The notes: a model not told the origin generated them from the sequence alone. Positions 13,501 to 28,700 are shown, numbered from the stretch's first letter. The stretch: 64,000 nt of DNA from Chaunax sp. Z400 (GCA_037577475.1 CM075192.1:7426408-7490407), one strand, 5' to 3'. Numbers and translations: made by a program.

Positions 13501-16500
13501 AAGCAACATATTTTTCTGTGTGTTACATTTGATGAGCCTAGAGTAGTGTATAGTGTTTGGGATAAATGATATTGAGAAGATGGCCAACCTTCAGAGTCTC
13601 CTAAAAGTAAACTGTCTGGAAAATTCAAAAAATTAAATTTGCAGAAAAGTCTTAATATCAAAAGGCACAAGTACTTATTATGGTTAATATGTGTAAAGTT
13701 TGGTGAAGCTAGAATGTATAGTTTGCGAGGTATGCTCTGGACAAAAAAGATTTCTGGATGGAAAAAAATATTACAGTACTTGATGTAGCCTTACACTAGT
13801 TAGTTAGTTCTATCCATGGCTAGGCTAGTTTTACCTGTGCGGTGTATATACTGTTGTCAAATCAGCTCCGAACTATATGCAGATACAGCAGTTTGGTTAG
13901 TGGCCATAAAAGCTTCAAACTAAGCCACTGTACTCACCTTTAGTGTCAGCTTTGAGCATCTCACATTATGACTTTGTGAAATGATTGCACTTTGCTTCGG
14001 CTTAGACACCAAAATTACTTCATAAGGTTTAAGAAACGATCAAGTAAAAAGTTCAATTCAGCCACATCACTTGACTTTGTCACACAGGAGACAGTTTCCT
14101 GGGTAAGTCCAACCCATCCATCCACCCCGACCACCTCCCAACTCTGCATCCAAAAACGATCCTAGAGGGCAAACTACAGCATCAGAAGAAGAACTAACAA
14201 GGGGCTGCCATATTTTAAGTGTTGGAAGTGGGAACGGGCTGGTTTAACACCTGGTTAAACACTTTTACTTTACATCAAAATTAGCAATGTTATCATTTAG
14301 TTATAACATAATTAGAGAAGTATGCTATGACCCAGACTGAAATGATTTCATATTGACTATCTAGTAAACAAGATCTTCTTTCCACAATGCTATGTGTCAA
14401 AATAAAGTTTATTTCATAAACTGTATATTATCCTAAAAAGTTCCGTCACGGATTGGAAAATAAATATTTACATGTAATATTTAGCATCACTGCTCACTTT
14501 AGAGTAAGCTACAGAGCATTCATTATGAATGATTTGGGACAGCACCCCAGTCAGACTATCAAACCAGCCTATATGGGAGTCTGACCCCAAGGGTTGGAAA
14601 GCAAGAAATGTTGTCATAATTATTCAGTATTTCATGTATACATTTCTCCTCCTATGATATCTTTTATTATTACTGCATGCTGTCATGCTGAAAGGAACCT
14701 CTGCATGAAAACACTCTATTCACAAGGTCTTGTTAGCCATTGCCCTTTTTGGAACCTGCCACGTTTCTGCTCACCTGAGGAATTACAGAACAGATGATTA
14801 AAGACATTGAACAAATTAAAGTCAAACCAGTTTCTCCCGTTTTCCTTATCCAAACCTCTCTTTCCTCCTCGCTCAAAGTCTCTCTCTGACGCAAACACAC
14901 AGTCTGCAGGTACAGTTTATCCACACTGTAGATAATGAAGCTCTCTAGAGTGCAGTTGTACCTGAGAGAAGTGGGGGTTTTCATCAAGCGTTTGTTCTGC
15001 AGTATTTATGAATCGAGCTGGTGCAGCATGCCAACCCAGAGGGAAGCTGGGGAATAGCATTGGCTTAGCTTCTTGGCTTTATTTCTTTATTTTTTCTTTT
15101 TAAGGTGAACAGGATATGTTTTGGTGTTGCACTGCTGTGGAATAGAGTAGCCTCTATTGATCACTATCAACAAGATGCAGTGTTTAACCTCAACATTGGG
15201 GGATTGATGATCCTTCTAACATGAACTCCAGCCAGAGTCCTCGTGCTTTGGCAGACGTTGTTTGTGTTTTAGCCAGGGTCTCAGTGGGATGGGGATTTTG
15301 TAGGGAAAAATCCATGCTCGTTGTTTTTGAGTCACATGCATTTGAAAAGCAGTTTAATATTAATTAAATTAAGATGTCTCAGAGAGGCAATATTTTTTAA
15401 TATATCACATATTTTTTATATTTCACCAATATTTTCAGTGTTTGTTTTTTAATGACTGATCTTGCAGTTTCCTTTGTCTCCGTATTACACAGTATCAATA
15501 GGTCATTAAAGAAATTTTAGCATTCAGTCATTTGTTTTATCAAAACATAAAATTATAAGTTGCAACACTACACTGTATTAAAATATGTGAAAATACTAGT
15601 AAAGTTAGTTTTCTTGTAATTATGAAACCTTAGGTATAATGGAGGTTTTACGTTGAAACGTATACTGTGTTGCATTACATGTTCATCATCTCATCATCAT
15701 GTAAACTATCAGTGTGGGAGAGGAGGGGAGGAGAGACATGCTCAGAGACGTATATGTGAGGGAAGGCTCCCATTCTCTGATTGACGCCAATGCATTTCCA
15801 GGGAGACACAAGCTGTTCCCGTTGCCAGAGCTACAGGTCTCTGATTTGGTGGGGCATCAAGGCTTATTATACCTTCATTAAGATTTTGGAGGAGTTTTTT
15901 TTTTTTTATCTTTAATGAATTTATAACTCACCAAGGTCATAACACTGAAGCAACACTTTTCACCAGAGAGAATGTTGATATTTGATGATTCTGCAAAGCC
16001 TAAGTTGAATTATTTCTTCCTGTCCTTTGCAGCTATGATAGAATTATTAAAGTCTGTGATTGGGATACATAAAGCATGTTTAGGTAACTAAGACATTGTG
16101 GAAACATTGTTTTTACACTAAATAAAAACAACAAACATAGTTGGGGTTTTCAGTTTCTACCATAATTTGTGTTACGGATACTTTTTATATCTAAAAATCA
16201 CAAAAAAGTTAAATGACATATTTTTTGTCTATTGAATTAGTAATTTAATGATTTTTGTTCAATTAATTACATTCATGTCTTGTCTTTTATTTCTTACATT
16301 AGCTCTAAAGATTTCATAAGGCCAGAGTAAGTAAGACTGACTTCTCAGTGGCTAAACACTCATGGAAGTATTGCTGGCACCTTCATAGCAACTGCTTATA
16401 TTTTATCTTTCTGCAGACAGGGACACAAATCAACCATGAACCTTAAGCTTTTTGTGTCTTACAGATTGCTAAATGATGTATAGTCTAATATGTTGCCATT

Positions 16501-17343
16501 TTCTGTACTGGATGACTTCACTGTCGCTGTCATAATCTCCCAAAGGGAATTCATGTAGATAAATTAAAGGACCAGAACTGCATTATTTGTTAGGTTGCAT
16601 AAGCTGTCACTTTTCCTTACTGCAAAAATAAAGCACTATTTTTTTTAGCAAGCACCATTCAATCTTCTCGACTTACTCATCTTTCACCTGTTAACAGTTG
16701 ATGGTGTGCAGAAACCCAGTAGCAGCAGAGGACTGGAGGTGTGAATGAATGCACATCTTATCAAACAGTGCACTGTATGTGTATGCCAATACACAGGCAG
16801 CAGAGCCACTGGCAGGCAGTGAGAATGATGAGAGATCTCATCAATTACAGATAAAACTTCTGGTGTTAATGCAATGAAGATGCAGAGGAAAGCAAATTCA
16901 ATCAGGGGAATGTCTCCAGTGCATCATCACATGAAATATTAACTGTCCTATTATGATGGACTATTCATTGTTCATTGCTAGCAGAGGGGAATGAATGAAA
17001 GGTGAGACGGATAAAGTGATCCTTCAAAGAGTTGTGTTGAGCGGAGGAAAGACGGACAGACCTGGAAGAAAAAAATGCAGAAACTTTGATAAGATTCCAG
17101 AAAAAATGGATAGAAAGTGTTTAATGGTCAGGTCTGTGTTGTCAGTGAGGCAGCTGTAGCTTTCTTGAATGGATCAGTTCATTCAAAAAAAGAAAAAACA
17201 CCGAGAAAAACAGCAAAGGTAGACATACACTGAAGAAAAGATGGGTTAAAGAAAAGGCCTGATTGAAAGAAAATGAGGACAGGCTGCATCCAGCCCCGAG
17301 CAGCCGTCAAGTAGCCAAGGAGGAGAGTGTGTGCGTGTGTGTG

Positions 17344-17393
<50 letters not shown>

Positions 17394-17913
17394 TGGGGGA
17401 CATACTAGCTTGAGGGGACCTAAAGCTATCGCGTGAGAGAGGAGCAGGGAGGGAGTGAGGGGAGGGGAAACAGTGTTGAAAGATTTGGTGAGGAGGGTTA
17501 GGAAAAGAGGGGGGAGTGATACGAGTGTTGCTGCCAAGCACAGTAGAAGTGTTGATGCTAAAAGAACAACTATCTGGTCCCTGTGTTCAACCTATCAGCT
17601 GCCATTCTAAATACACCGTACACCATGCACTGTTGAGGCTACTTTGTGACGAATGCATATGGTGTGTGTGACAGATATTGCGGGTGAATGTTTGTCTCCG
17701 TGTAATGTGAAAATGGCTCTATGCCATATGCTCCCACAGAGGGGGAGAGGGGGGAGAGGGGCGGGGAAAGAGAGAACGAGCAAAACATGAGTGTGTGTGA
17801 GAGAGTGGTCTCTACAGTTTGCTTCAGGCAGCAGCAAATAATTTTAACCCGGCCTGGCCACTACTGTATACACGGGCTCACAAATTCACACACACACACA
17901 CACACACACACCT

Positions 17914-18005
<92 letters not shown>

Positions 18006-18035
18006 CTAAACACACACACACACACACACACATCT

Positions 18036-18069
<34 letters not shown>

Positions 18070-19881
18070 CTAAACACACACACACACACACACACTCAGT
18101 GGCTTCCCTGCTGGCTGTCCAAATGAGGTTTGGTGGCCTTGTACAAGGATTGCCTTGTTACTTGATTCAATGGTGTTTTTTGCCTCAAAATATGCTTGGT
18201 GAGAGGTGAGGGAGGAGGGAGGGTGGTTGGCCTGGGCGGGGGGCAGCGTGGATGAGCAGAATCCTCATCTGCCCATACGTCTGTCTCCTTCACTCTCATA
18301 CTATCCAATAAACAGTCTGGCCCATGTAGCAGACAGTTAGCAGTCAGAGTTAAAAGCAGCTCTGCTCCGACTGTTTTATGCCAGTGTTTTCTTTTCATCA
18401 CATTAGTCCCTTTGAACTTTTAAGAAAAGCACAAGTCCCATTTCTCACTCCGTGAGAGATCCCCAGTTTTTAACCATTCCTTGACTCTGTGGGAAGTTGG
18501 CAACCCAAGAATCTGTTAGGGAGAACTGTAGAACTACAATGTTGCTGACTGAGCCATAGCTTAAATAATAATGTAGCTGAAGCAACTGGACTTCTATTTG
18601 GGGTTTGAAGACGTTTCACCTCTCATCCAAGAGTCTTCTTCTGTCATAACTGACTGGTGGAGAGTTTCAGACATTTAAACTTTTCTGAGGCCGCTAACAC
18701 ATTAGCCACTTTCAGACAGGCATCGTGCATCAACGCCGAAATGAATTCCCTTCTCTGCGACCCCTTCGGTGCGTTCAAACTGGACCAGCCAAGGCATCAC
18801 AACGCCACCTCGGTGTGTGCGTTCACAGTGTATGCTGATGTTCCGCAATGTTAAGAGGCAACAGCGAGCATTCAAAATGATATATTTCACTATCTCCCCA
18901 GTTTAGCGGTCATCTTTTGTGCTTGTTCTTCAAATAACGGACTTCCTGTTGCTACCGCATCGTTGAATCCCCCGGGGTAGGTCGCAAACTTCAACATATT
19001 ACTACAATATCACCAGTGGCGGATCTAGATCTCAATGTTTTACATTAAAGATAATACTTATATACTATATTACAGCATATACAGTTTAGAGGTGAAAAAC
19101 TTGACACAGTCGAGTATTCAAGTCGTAAACAAATAATTTTTGAAAGGTAGTGGAGGTCTTTGTTATGGTAGAAGCTATATGAGGTTGTGGGTACACAGAC
19201 TTGTTATCACAATGAATGAATGTTTTTTGTGTTTTCTTGAGATTTGAGATATTACTTATTCAGTATAATCTCCCATGCGGTGGCACAATTTTGGTGGGGA
19301 CATTTATAAGAATGTTGTGGCCTGTGGCCTTTATGCTCCTGTGTTTTAACCTCTGTTCTTCTGCATAGATAAGGGAGATTGTTTATTCCCTCCTCATTTG
19401 GAAAGTTGAAGTGTCTAACTAAACTTAAGCCACTAATGACTTAAATCTGTCAAAAAAACATATATAAAACCATGACAACATTGAGAACATTTCAAACTTG
19501 AGACTGGACTCATGTATGTGCTGTAGCTCAGCCACCAATAAGTGTAAACCTGGAAAAAGTGTCCCGGGTTGAATAGGTCTTCATAGCTAAATTGATAATT
19601 CATGAAACGGACCTTTAAAACCACTGCCTTTGGAGGCACCTTTTGGAAGCTGTTAAAAAAAGGTTCATGAAATATTAGAGCTGTGTGTTATTCATAAATA
19701 GTGAATTTGTGCAAATCTGTAGCTAATTTCATATGCACTGCACTTGAAACACCATCTACTGGCAAATTAAAGGGAAACCTCTTACATTTACGAGACACTT
19801 GGTGTGTATTCTGCACCGTTCATTGTGTGTGTGTGGATAACAAACATTGCATAAAGACAACTGCAGACTCAAACTGCGCAT

Positions 19882-19972
<91 letters not shown>

Positions 19973-22745
19973 CAGCCTGGAATATCCAGATGTGCCATGT
20001 CCTCGTAAAAAGCAAGACCTGTATTTAGATTGAGTTCAAGTGCCATTGTGGGTTAGATCACAGACCCAGTCAGGCGATGTGTGTTTCTCTGTCTCGATCA
20101 CACACATGCAGATGCACACAGTGGTCTTTGTGCACACTGGACACACTGAGATTGTAGCAGGACAGTCTACAACTTGTTTTAATTTAAAACAACTCAAGGA
20201 TTCTCCCACTTTTTCAGGGTAAGACAAATGGTTTCACCCCGTGGATGAATAAACATCTATATCATCAGACCTTTCTACAAAACTCCCCATCATCTGTACG
20301 TACAGACTCCCCCACAAAAAAGACAAAAGACACTGATTATCCCCTTAAGATCGTATATTTTCACTTATCTGACTTCCCTCAACTGGGTTGTCTCACTTCC
20401 TGTACTGAACAACACAAGTCATAAAATCGCTCCATATTCTACAAACCCATTTCCAAAAAAGTTGGGACACAGTGTAACATGTAAATAAAACTAGTATGCA
20501 TTGATTTGTAAATCATTGAAACCCCATATGTAACTGAAAGTAGCACAAAGACAACATTTCAAATGTTGAAACAGAAAAATTGAATTGTTTTTGAAAATTA
20601 TATCCTCCCAAAAAAGTTGGGACAGGGTCATGTTTACCTCTGTGTTTCATCACCTCTTCTTTTAACAACACTCTGTCAGCGTTTGGGAGCTGAGGAGACC
20701 GACTGATGTCATTTTGAAAGTAGAATGTTTTCCATTCTTTCCTGATGTAGAATTTCAGCAGCTCAAGAGTTCAGGGTCTCCTTTGCTGTATTTTATGTTT
20801 CATGATGCGTAAAAAACATTTTAAATGGGTGACATGTCTGGACTGCAGGCAGGTCAGTTTAGCACCAGACTCTTTTACTACAGAGCCATGCTGTTGTAGT
20901 ACGTGCAGAATGTGGTTTGTCATTGTCTTGTTGAAATAATCAAGGCCTTCCCTGAAAAAGACATGGTCTACTTGGCAGCATCCAAAACCTGCCTTCACTA
21001 ATGTGCAGGTTACCCATGCCATGTGCACTAATATCCCCCATATCATCACGGATGCTTGTTGATAACAAGCCGGATGGTCCCTCTCCTCTTTAGGCTGGAG
21101 GACGCGGCTTCCATGATTTCCAAAAAGAGTTTCAAATGTTGACTCTTCAGACGTCCACTACAGTATTGACCATTGACCAATCAGTGGTCCGTAATGTTGT
21201 GACCTTTAGTGCTTGGTCAGTTCGCTTGGAACCTCAATGGAGGTGGTACTAAAAAAGTAGTACCAGGTACCAGGTACTTTTTAACTAATGAAAAACCAAA
21301 AAAGGCAAAAGAGTCGAGTCGGTTCCATGCAGTGGAAATGGGGCTTAAGTCACTGTCACAAATGCTTATCTTATTTAGTTAATACAACTGTATTTTTTTG
21401 TTACTAACATATTGTTATAATCAAATAACTGTTAGCCCTAGCTATTAGCTATAGTAGCGATAAGTATTAATTGCGCAAATGATGTATTTTGTCCCACCAT
21501 TTATAAGACATATTTAGACTCTTGTTTTATGTTAGTGACTGTTCCTTATTAATATTAAACCTGGAAATGACCCTTACATCTTTTGTTATGTTGCTTGTGG
21601 GCCATGATGGAAGACGTTAAGAGATTTTGTGCGTACATAGAACACACACTAAATTCATTCATTCCAACAGGATGAAGTCCTTACTCTGAGACAAAGGAAG
21701 CATGAATAAGGTGTTCGCCGCCTCTCTACCTTCCTGACACGTTAAAACTGTAAAGACGTCTGCTCTCTTTGTCTTCAGTCTCTCGCTCTTCTGGATCTTC
21801 TTCGTTCGCTTCTTCTGTTTTTGCTCGCCTTTGTTTTTTTCTTACACTCAGCTTTAAGGTGTGCTATTTTTTATAATTGATCTCTTTCGTAACAAGCCAA
21901 GCAGTTGTAAGCTGAACAAACATTTTGTTTGACTTTTAATCTGTAATAAGCCTCGTTGATTATTTTCGAAAATTATCATCCGCCCTACAAAGTATTTTCT
22001 TACATTTTTGCAATTCTGATTATCAGTTAATGTTAATTATTACTGACAACACGCAGAGGAAAAACACCGTTCCTACTGATCTCAGCTCTGATGGTCCTGT
22101 GAGACCAAAAGGGAGTCTCCACAACCTGTTGCTTGGTGACGATCTACGTTCCACGGACAAGACAACTTTGGTGCATAAAGTGACTCCTCGCTGAACGACA
22201 ATGAAGATCTTCCTCAAGGGTTAATGTCTCAAATCCAATGACCCTTAATTCTGGCCTAATTATACATCTTGTCCAAATTTTAGCTTTTCTTTCACTCTGT
22301 TAAATCCAAATTACTCAGTAATCATACTCTTTTCTTTCATCTCACCCCTCTTCTCTAAACAGCCCTCCATTAGTTAAATAACAAGTTCAATTGTGTGTTT
22401 AACCCGGTTTCATTCCCACAACTAATTTCTGTTTATCTTACATTAGTAATTATTCATTTTGATAAATTATTTCATTTCGACCGAGTTCTTGTCTCGTCTG
22501 TTCCTTCGTATAAGAAATGAAGGTCAATGTGAATGAAAAATGTTGATTATCAGATATAAGACGGTTTAATGATATTAACTGATGAATTAAACAGATTAAT
22601 AAATTAGTCTATCTCGGTGGACCGGGTGGTGCTCTATTAAACTAGTAAAAGCAGCTTATTCTGCAACAAGATTGATACAAAACACAGCTGCCTGCATCAC
22701 AGTGTGTGTCTATGGTATTCACTGTATCTATGCATCTTTGAGCAC

Positions 22746-22788
<43 letters not shown>

Positions 22789-25700
22789 CACACACGCACA
22801 CACACACACATGCACACACACACATGCACATACACGCACACGCACACTTCCCATTGGGTTTTTCTTGGTCAACAGTCTGCCAACAGTGTGTTTGTCTTGG
22901 ATGCCTCCAGCCTGCCTGTAGATTACCCAATCAGATAATCAAAGGTATAATTGGATCGCTTGCATCTGGCAGTGTTTTTCCTGCCATTATCCCTCATCAT
23001 GCACCAACACGCACTCACACACAGATGATGCAGACACATTGATGACGTACATACAGCAAGAAATTTCTAGAGGTTGTCTGTGTTGTGAGACAATACGTCC
23101 ACTCATGGTCTCATCCGGACACACAAAGGCAAAAATGAGATCATTACATGCTGCATTCTGCTCCTTTTGAAAGTGGCGCTAAATTTATTATAATGATGGT
23201 GTAATAAACTGCCAAATTCTGATCTAAATGAAAAAGAGAGAGCTCCCCATATCTTATCAAAACCATGGCCATACCCACCATTGAGGTCACCGAGGTCCAG
23301 ACCTCTGTATTTTTTTCAGAGGTGTACATAATAAAAGGATCGCCTGCGTGAATTATCTTGTCTTAACTAGAACTCTTTGTTCAACACGGTGGTTCTCTGA
23401 TAAGTCAACAAACTGGACATGTAGCTGACTAAACTGAAAGAAGACTGCAGCAGTCATAGCTTAGGTTTGATAAAAGAAGTGAAACAGGACATGATGAGAC
23501 AGAGAGAAAAAGAAAGAGAGAAGGTGATGGAGATGATGAGAGAGGAAGAGCAGGTACTGCCCACTGTGACCAGGATAGGATCAGCATTGTGTTCCTGTGC
23601 TGTTCAACACAAACTGAGCTGATCACAAACAATGTAGGCCTGATTACTACAGAGATTTATGTTGTTTGGTTGTTACAGTGGAACCTATAGGCTCAATATA
23701 ACAACAACACAAATCTATAGGCTCAATATAACAACAACACAAACCTATAGGCTCAATATAACAACAAAACAAACCTATAGCATAATTATAGAGTCATAAT
23801 ATTATTATTATTGTCTGATTATATTGTTGCATATCACATCTTCCTTATGTTTATTTACTGTTTGCGGCACATTTCTGTAATTCAAATTCAAAATGATGCA
23901 AACTCAAACACAAAGATGAAATGAATAAAGTGTATAGAATTTCACTTGATTATAATTAATAAACTTTGACAGGAGAGACAAGTGTAGAGTCACAGATGAA
24001 GGGAAAGGCAGTGAATATAGAGGGAGAACAAATCATAGGGGATGGATCATTCACTGCAACATTTAACCTGATTCTCATGCATTACTGCTTGACAGATAAT
24101 TTATGCCACTACCCACTGACATGATTTTAAAACTATTGTTATCTGATTTTTTCCCTCCAAATGTCTTAAAATGTAGTCAGGGAATTCAACATTTTTTCGG
24201 GGGGGGGGCATGCCCCTGAACCCCCTAGCAAGCTCAGTTTTTGGACCTGTGTATTTCTAAAATCCTGCGTACGGCCATGATCAAAACGTGTTTCACTGTT
24301 CCAGTTTGAAAATAATTTCCACCTGAATTTTATTGCACATTACTTGCACTTGTATCTTACTATGGGATGCAACTGGTTTGCAAGCATGGCATCTGAAATT
24401 AAATGCAAAGATAACTAGCTATTAGATGAGCAATGTCAGAAATGCCTACGGTCTTAATTTAGATCCATCTGATCTCACGTCTCAAAAGAAAAAGAGTGCT
24501 GTTTTTTTAAGGGGACATGCAAATTTAACCTTTGATAAAACATTTATTAGACGTCATCTTAAACCATGATTTGCATGTTCCAAATCTGTAAATGATTATA
24601 TAAATGTTCAAATGAGACAACTATTGTATAGTAACCTCTAGGGTTACTTTTTGAAGGGTATTCAAGTGGTGCATGAAACATAGGCATATTAAAAACTTTA
24701 GTGCATTAATTCATTGTGGTCTCAACCTGCAGTGGGCAAAGGTTTTAGTGAGTCTTAATGAAATCAAGAGCTGAGAAGACATGGAAATGAAATGTTGCCA
24801 TTTTTTGGGTAATATTTTCTCTCGGGGTATTTTGCCCCAGGCCCTGGGTATCTCAAGTGCTGCATTTCTCTGCCTCCCTCTTGTCACTTTCTCTCTCTGT
24901 GTCCCTTTTTTGTCTGCCTTTCCCTCTCTGTTTTCTTTCCCAGTCACCCGATTTCCTCTCTGTCCAACTTTCACAGGACAAATGCCAAAGGCAGTATTTT
25001 TGTGTCCTCCACTGCCATCACTCACTGTGTTATGTAAGACACTGCTGGTGTGTGTGTGTGTGTGTGCGTGTGTTTTGGGTTTCTCTTTGTGTGTCTTTGT
25101 GGATGAGACATTCTGAGTCTCATTAATGTCAAAAAGATATTTATCGTGCAACCCACATGATATTGGACTTAAGATGATTAGTTTTTGTCACACATTACTA
25201 TTAGTCTTCAGTTCGGACTTTTATTGTCCCTCAAGGGGATATTTGAGTTGCAGAAGTGGTAAAAACAGACAGAAATACTACAAACAATAGGACATGGGAC
25301 AAAACAAAACAACAGCAACAACCAAAAGAGAAAGAAATGTATCTGTTCATTGAAAGAATCAGAATGGCAGCAGTGATAATAGAAATAACAACAAAGTGCT
25401 GCTGAGCAGTGCAGCAGGGTTAGAGCAGATTAAGTGCATTCATTTGTTTAGTGCACTTGGGACATAGGAAAATGTAAACCTATTGCTCTTTACCATGGGG
25501 AGCCTGCATCTCCGATGGGGACAGGATGCACCCCTGGGGAGAACCTGTGGATGACAGCCGCTTCTTAACATTATCAGTCAGGATTCGTTTGACCAGTTGT
25601 TCAAAAGTCTTCATCACTAATGATGTCAGAGCCACAGGCCTGAGGTCATTGAGCTCTTTGGGGGATTTAATCTTAATCAACGGGCACAACTATAGATTCT

Positions 25701-28700
25701 TACCACAGTTCCACAACTGATCTGCACAGACTTAAAGAAATTTGCCAGTGATCACATCAGGCCCAGGACTCTTTCTAATGTTACATTTAAGGAACATGGT
25801 TCTGACACAATGGGCACTGACTGTAGGCTGAGAGGTGGCAGGACAGACACTCAACATATCAAACAGATCACTGTGCATATTACTAAAATCATGTTTATCA
25901 TTAAAACATAAATGAAAATCATTTAGTGCATTTCCAAGCTCTGAATATGAATTAAAACAATCCATGGTGAAAAAAGCTGTTTTTCTTATTGTCCTGGCAT
26001 CTCATAGCTTTCATGCCATTCCACACTGCCTTCAGGTCATTACTCTGGATTTCTCCTCTGTTTTGTCCTTATATTGGAGTTTGGCTCTCTTGATTTCATA
26101 TCTGGTCTCTTTTTTGGCTTCTGCCTTATCACCATTCCCACCATGTAAAAAGATGTAATCTTAGCCATACTTCTATTTTGCAGATACTCATGTTTTAACA
26201 TTTGGAAATAAAATGGATGGTAAATGGACTATGTAGCCTTTTCTCGTCTGACCAACCACTCCAAGTGGCACCATGTGCTCTTCAGGAGTGATAACCATTC
26301 ACACAATCGCTCACACACAAATGGAACAGCCATGTGTGTCTGTGACCTGTGTCTGCATCTAATTCTTAGTGGTCATTCTTAGTGGTTTCTCTAAATGGCA
26401 GGCATAACAGTTTGTTTACATTTTGTCTATTATGATCTGATTAAGTTTTGATTCCAGTGACTATACTATACTTACTTACTTACTTACTCATACAATACTT
26501 TTGATGCAAAGTGCAGCAATCAAATGCTAAGGGTTTTAAATTACCTCCATAAGCTATGTGTAGGGTATTGATAATAAGATAAGTTATAATTTATTGTCCC
26601 GTGGGGAAATTCTTTCTCTGCATTTAACCTATCCCTGAGGAGCAGTAGGCAGCTTGCAGCGCCTGGGGACCAAATTGGCCATTACTGTTTCCACCTCATT
26701 CAGTATCTTTGCCTCATGTGTCTCCTTGAAAAGCTCTGCACTAAATTAATCACTTGTAGACTTGTCATTGGTTTGGGGCCTTAGTGAATGTCATAGCTGA
26801 AGTGAGTGTAACAACTTTCAAACCTTCTATCCCGGGTTTCAAATCAAACCTCAACTGTCTGTTGCAGTAGTTTACGAAGACATCATCCTACAAATATCTT
26901 CAGACAAAATTGCGCAATTTTAATAAATTAAGGCAAGACAAAACATGATAAGTTTTTTTTCGAATCAACTTACGTAATTTACTGTAGTGTTAGTCATGCT
27001 ATAAGAGTAGCAGTAGATACATACAACCCTGTTTCCAAAAAAGTTGGGATGCTGTGTAAAATGTAAATAGAAACAGAATGGGATGATTTGCAAACAAACA
27101 ACATATCAGACAGGATTCTGTAGTGGACATCACTGCACTAAAAACAGACAGGATTCTGTAGTGGACATCACTGCATTAAAAACAGACAGGATTCTGTAGT
27201 GGACATCACTGCATTAAGAACAGACGGGATTCTGTAGTGGATATCACTACATGGGCTCAGGAACAATTCCAAAAGCCATTGTCTGAACACAGTTCCTCTC
27301 TGCATCCATAAATGAAAGCTGAAACTCTGCCATGCAAAGAGGAAACCGTATATAAACCAGATCCAGAAGCGCCCCGCCTTCACTGGACCTGAGCTCATTT
27401 AAGATGGACTGAGGTGAAGAAGAAAACTGTCCTGTGGTCTGATGAGTCAACATTTGAAATTCTTTTTAGAAATCATGGACGCTGCATCCTCCGGGCTAAA
27501 TAGGAGAGGGACCATCTGGCTTGTTATCAGCACACAGTTCAAAAGCCAGCATCCATGATGGTATGTGGGGGTGCATTAGTGCACATGACATGGTTAACCT
27601 GCACATTTGTGAAGGCACCATTAATGCTGAATGATATTTACAGGTTTTGGAGCAACATATTCTGCCGAGTAGAAAACGTCTTTTTCAGGGAAGGCCTTGC
27701 TTGTTTTAGCAAGACAATGACAAACCACATTCTGCAGGTATTACAACAGCATGGCTCTGTAGTAAAAGAGTCTGGTGCTAAACTGACCTGCCTGCATTCC
27801 TGACTTGTCACCCATTGAAAATGTTTGCCACATTATGAAACGTAAAATACGGCAAAGGAGACCATCCAGAACATCCCACAGATGCTCTATTGGGTTGAGA
27901 TCTGGTGAATATGCTGGCCAAGGAAGGACAGCGACATTGTTCTGGTCCAGGTAGGCTCCTCCTGACAGACATGAGCCACATGTGGTCTGGCATTGTCCTG
28001 CATGAAGGTGATGCCTGATTGCTGTATCCTGGGAATGACATGTGGACTTAGGACCGTATCTCGGTAATGGATAGCTGTCAGTGTACCGTGGATGTGGACA
28101 AGATCTGATGCCATCCATTAGCAATGGCTCCCCACTTCATGACATCACCACCAAAACGGTCACTTCCTGGATGTATGCTGCAGGATAGTGTTCCCCACAG
28201 TGATGATACACACGCCTACGACCATCAGCTCCGTGTAAGTTAAATCTGGACTAATCACTAAATGTGATCTCCCTCCACTGTGCAAACCCAGTTAGGTGCC
28301 TGCTCGTGTTTATTTTGGGGTGCACATGTTGATGTTTGCCTATTCTTTATATATTAAGAAGTTGTTGCCCCTGATAATCACTAAAGGCATAGAATTGGAT
28401 GCCAGTTTCTCAAAATGATTGCCAGTGGCTATCTGGCATCCATTACTGTTGACCTCTGATTCATGATTCATGAAAAAACATCAGTAATTTAATTTTCTCT
28501 GAAATTGTAAAGTGATTGGTGACGTATATCATGATGTGCTGATTCTTTTCAATGTAAGAATTTGATTGTGATACATGTTTTTATCACAGTGGGGTTGCTA
28601 AAAATGTCTTTATTTTGGAATTTTAAGGTTAAAAAACATAACATATAGTAGAAGCTGCATGAAACAGCATAATAAAACATCTCTTTTTAAAAATGCACCA

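Noticed and set aside
23682..27257. Regular repeats considered as a CRISPR array
   Set aside because: The 30-bp and 38-bp units are head-to-tail tandem repeats without unique spacers, and this is vertebrate DNA.
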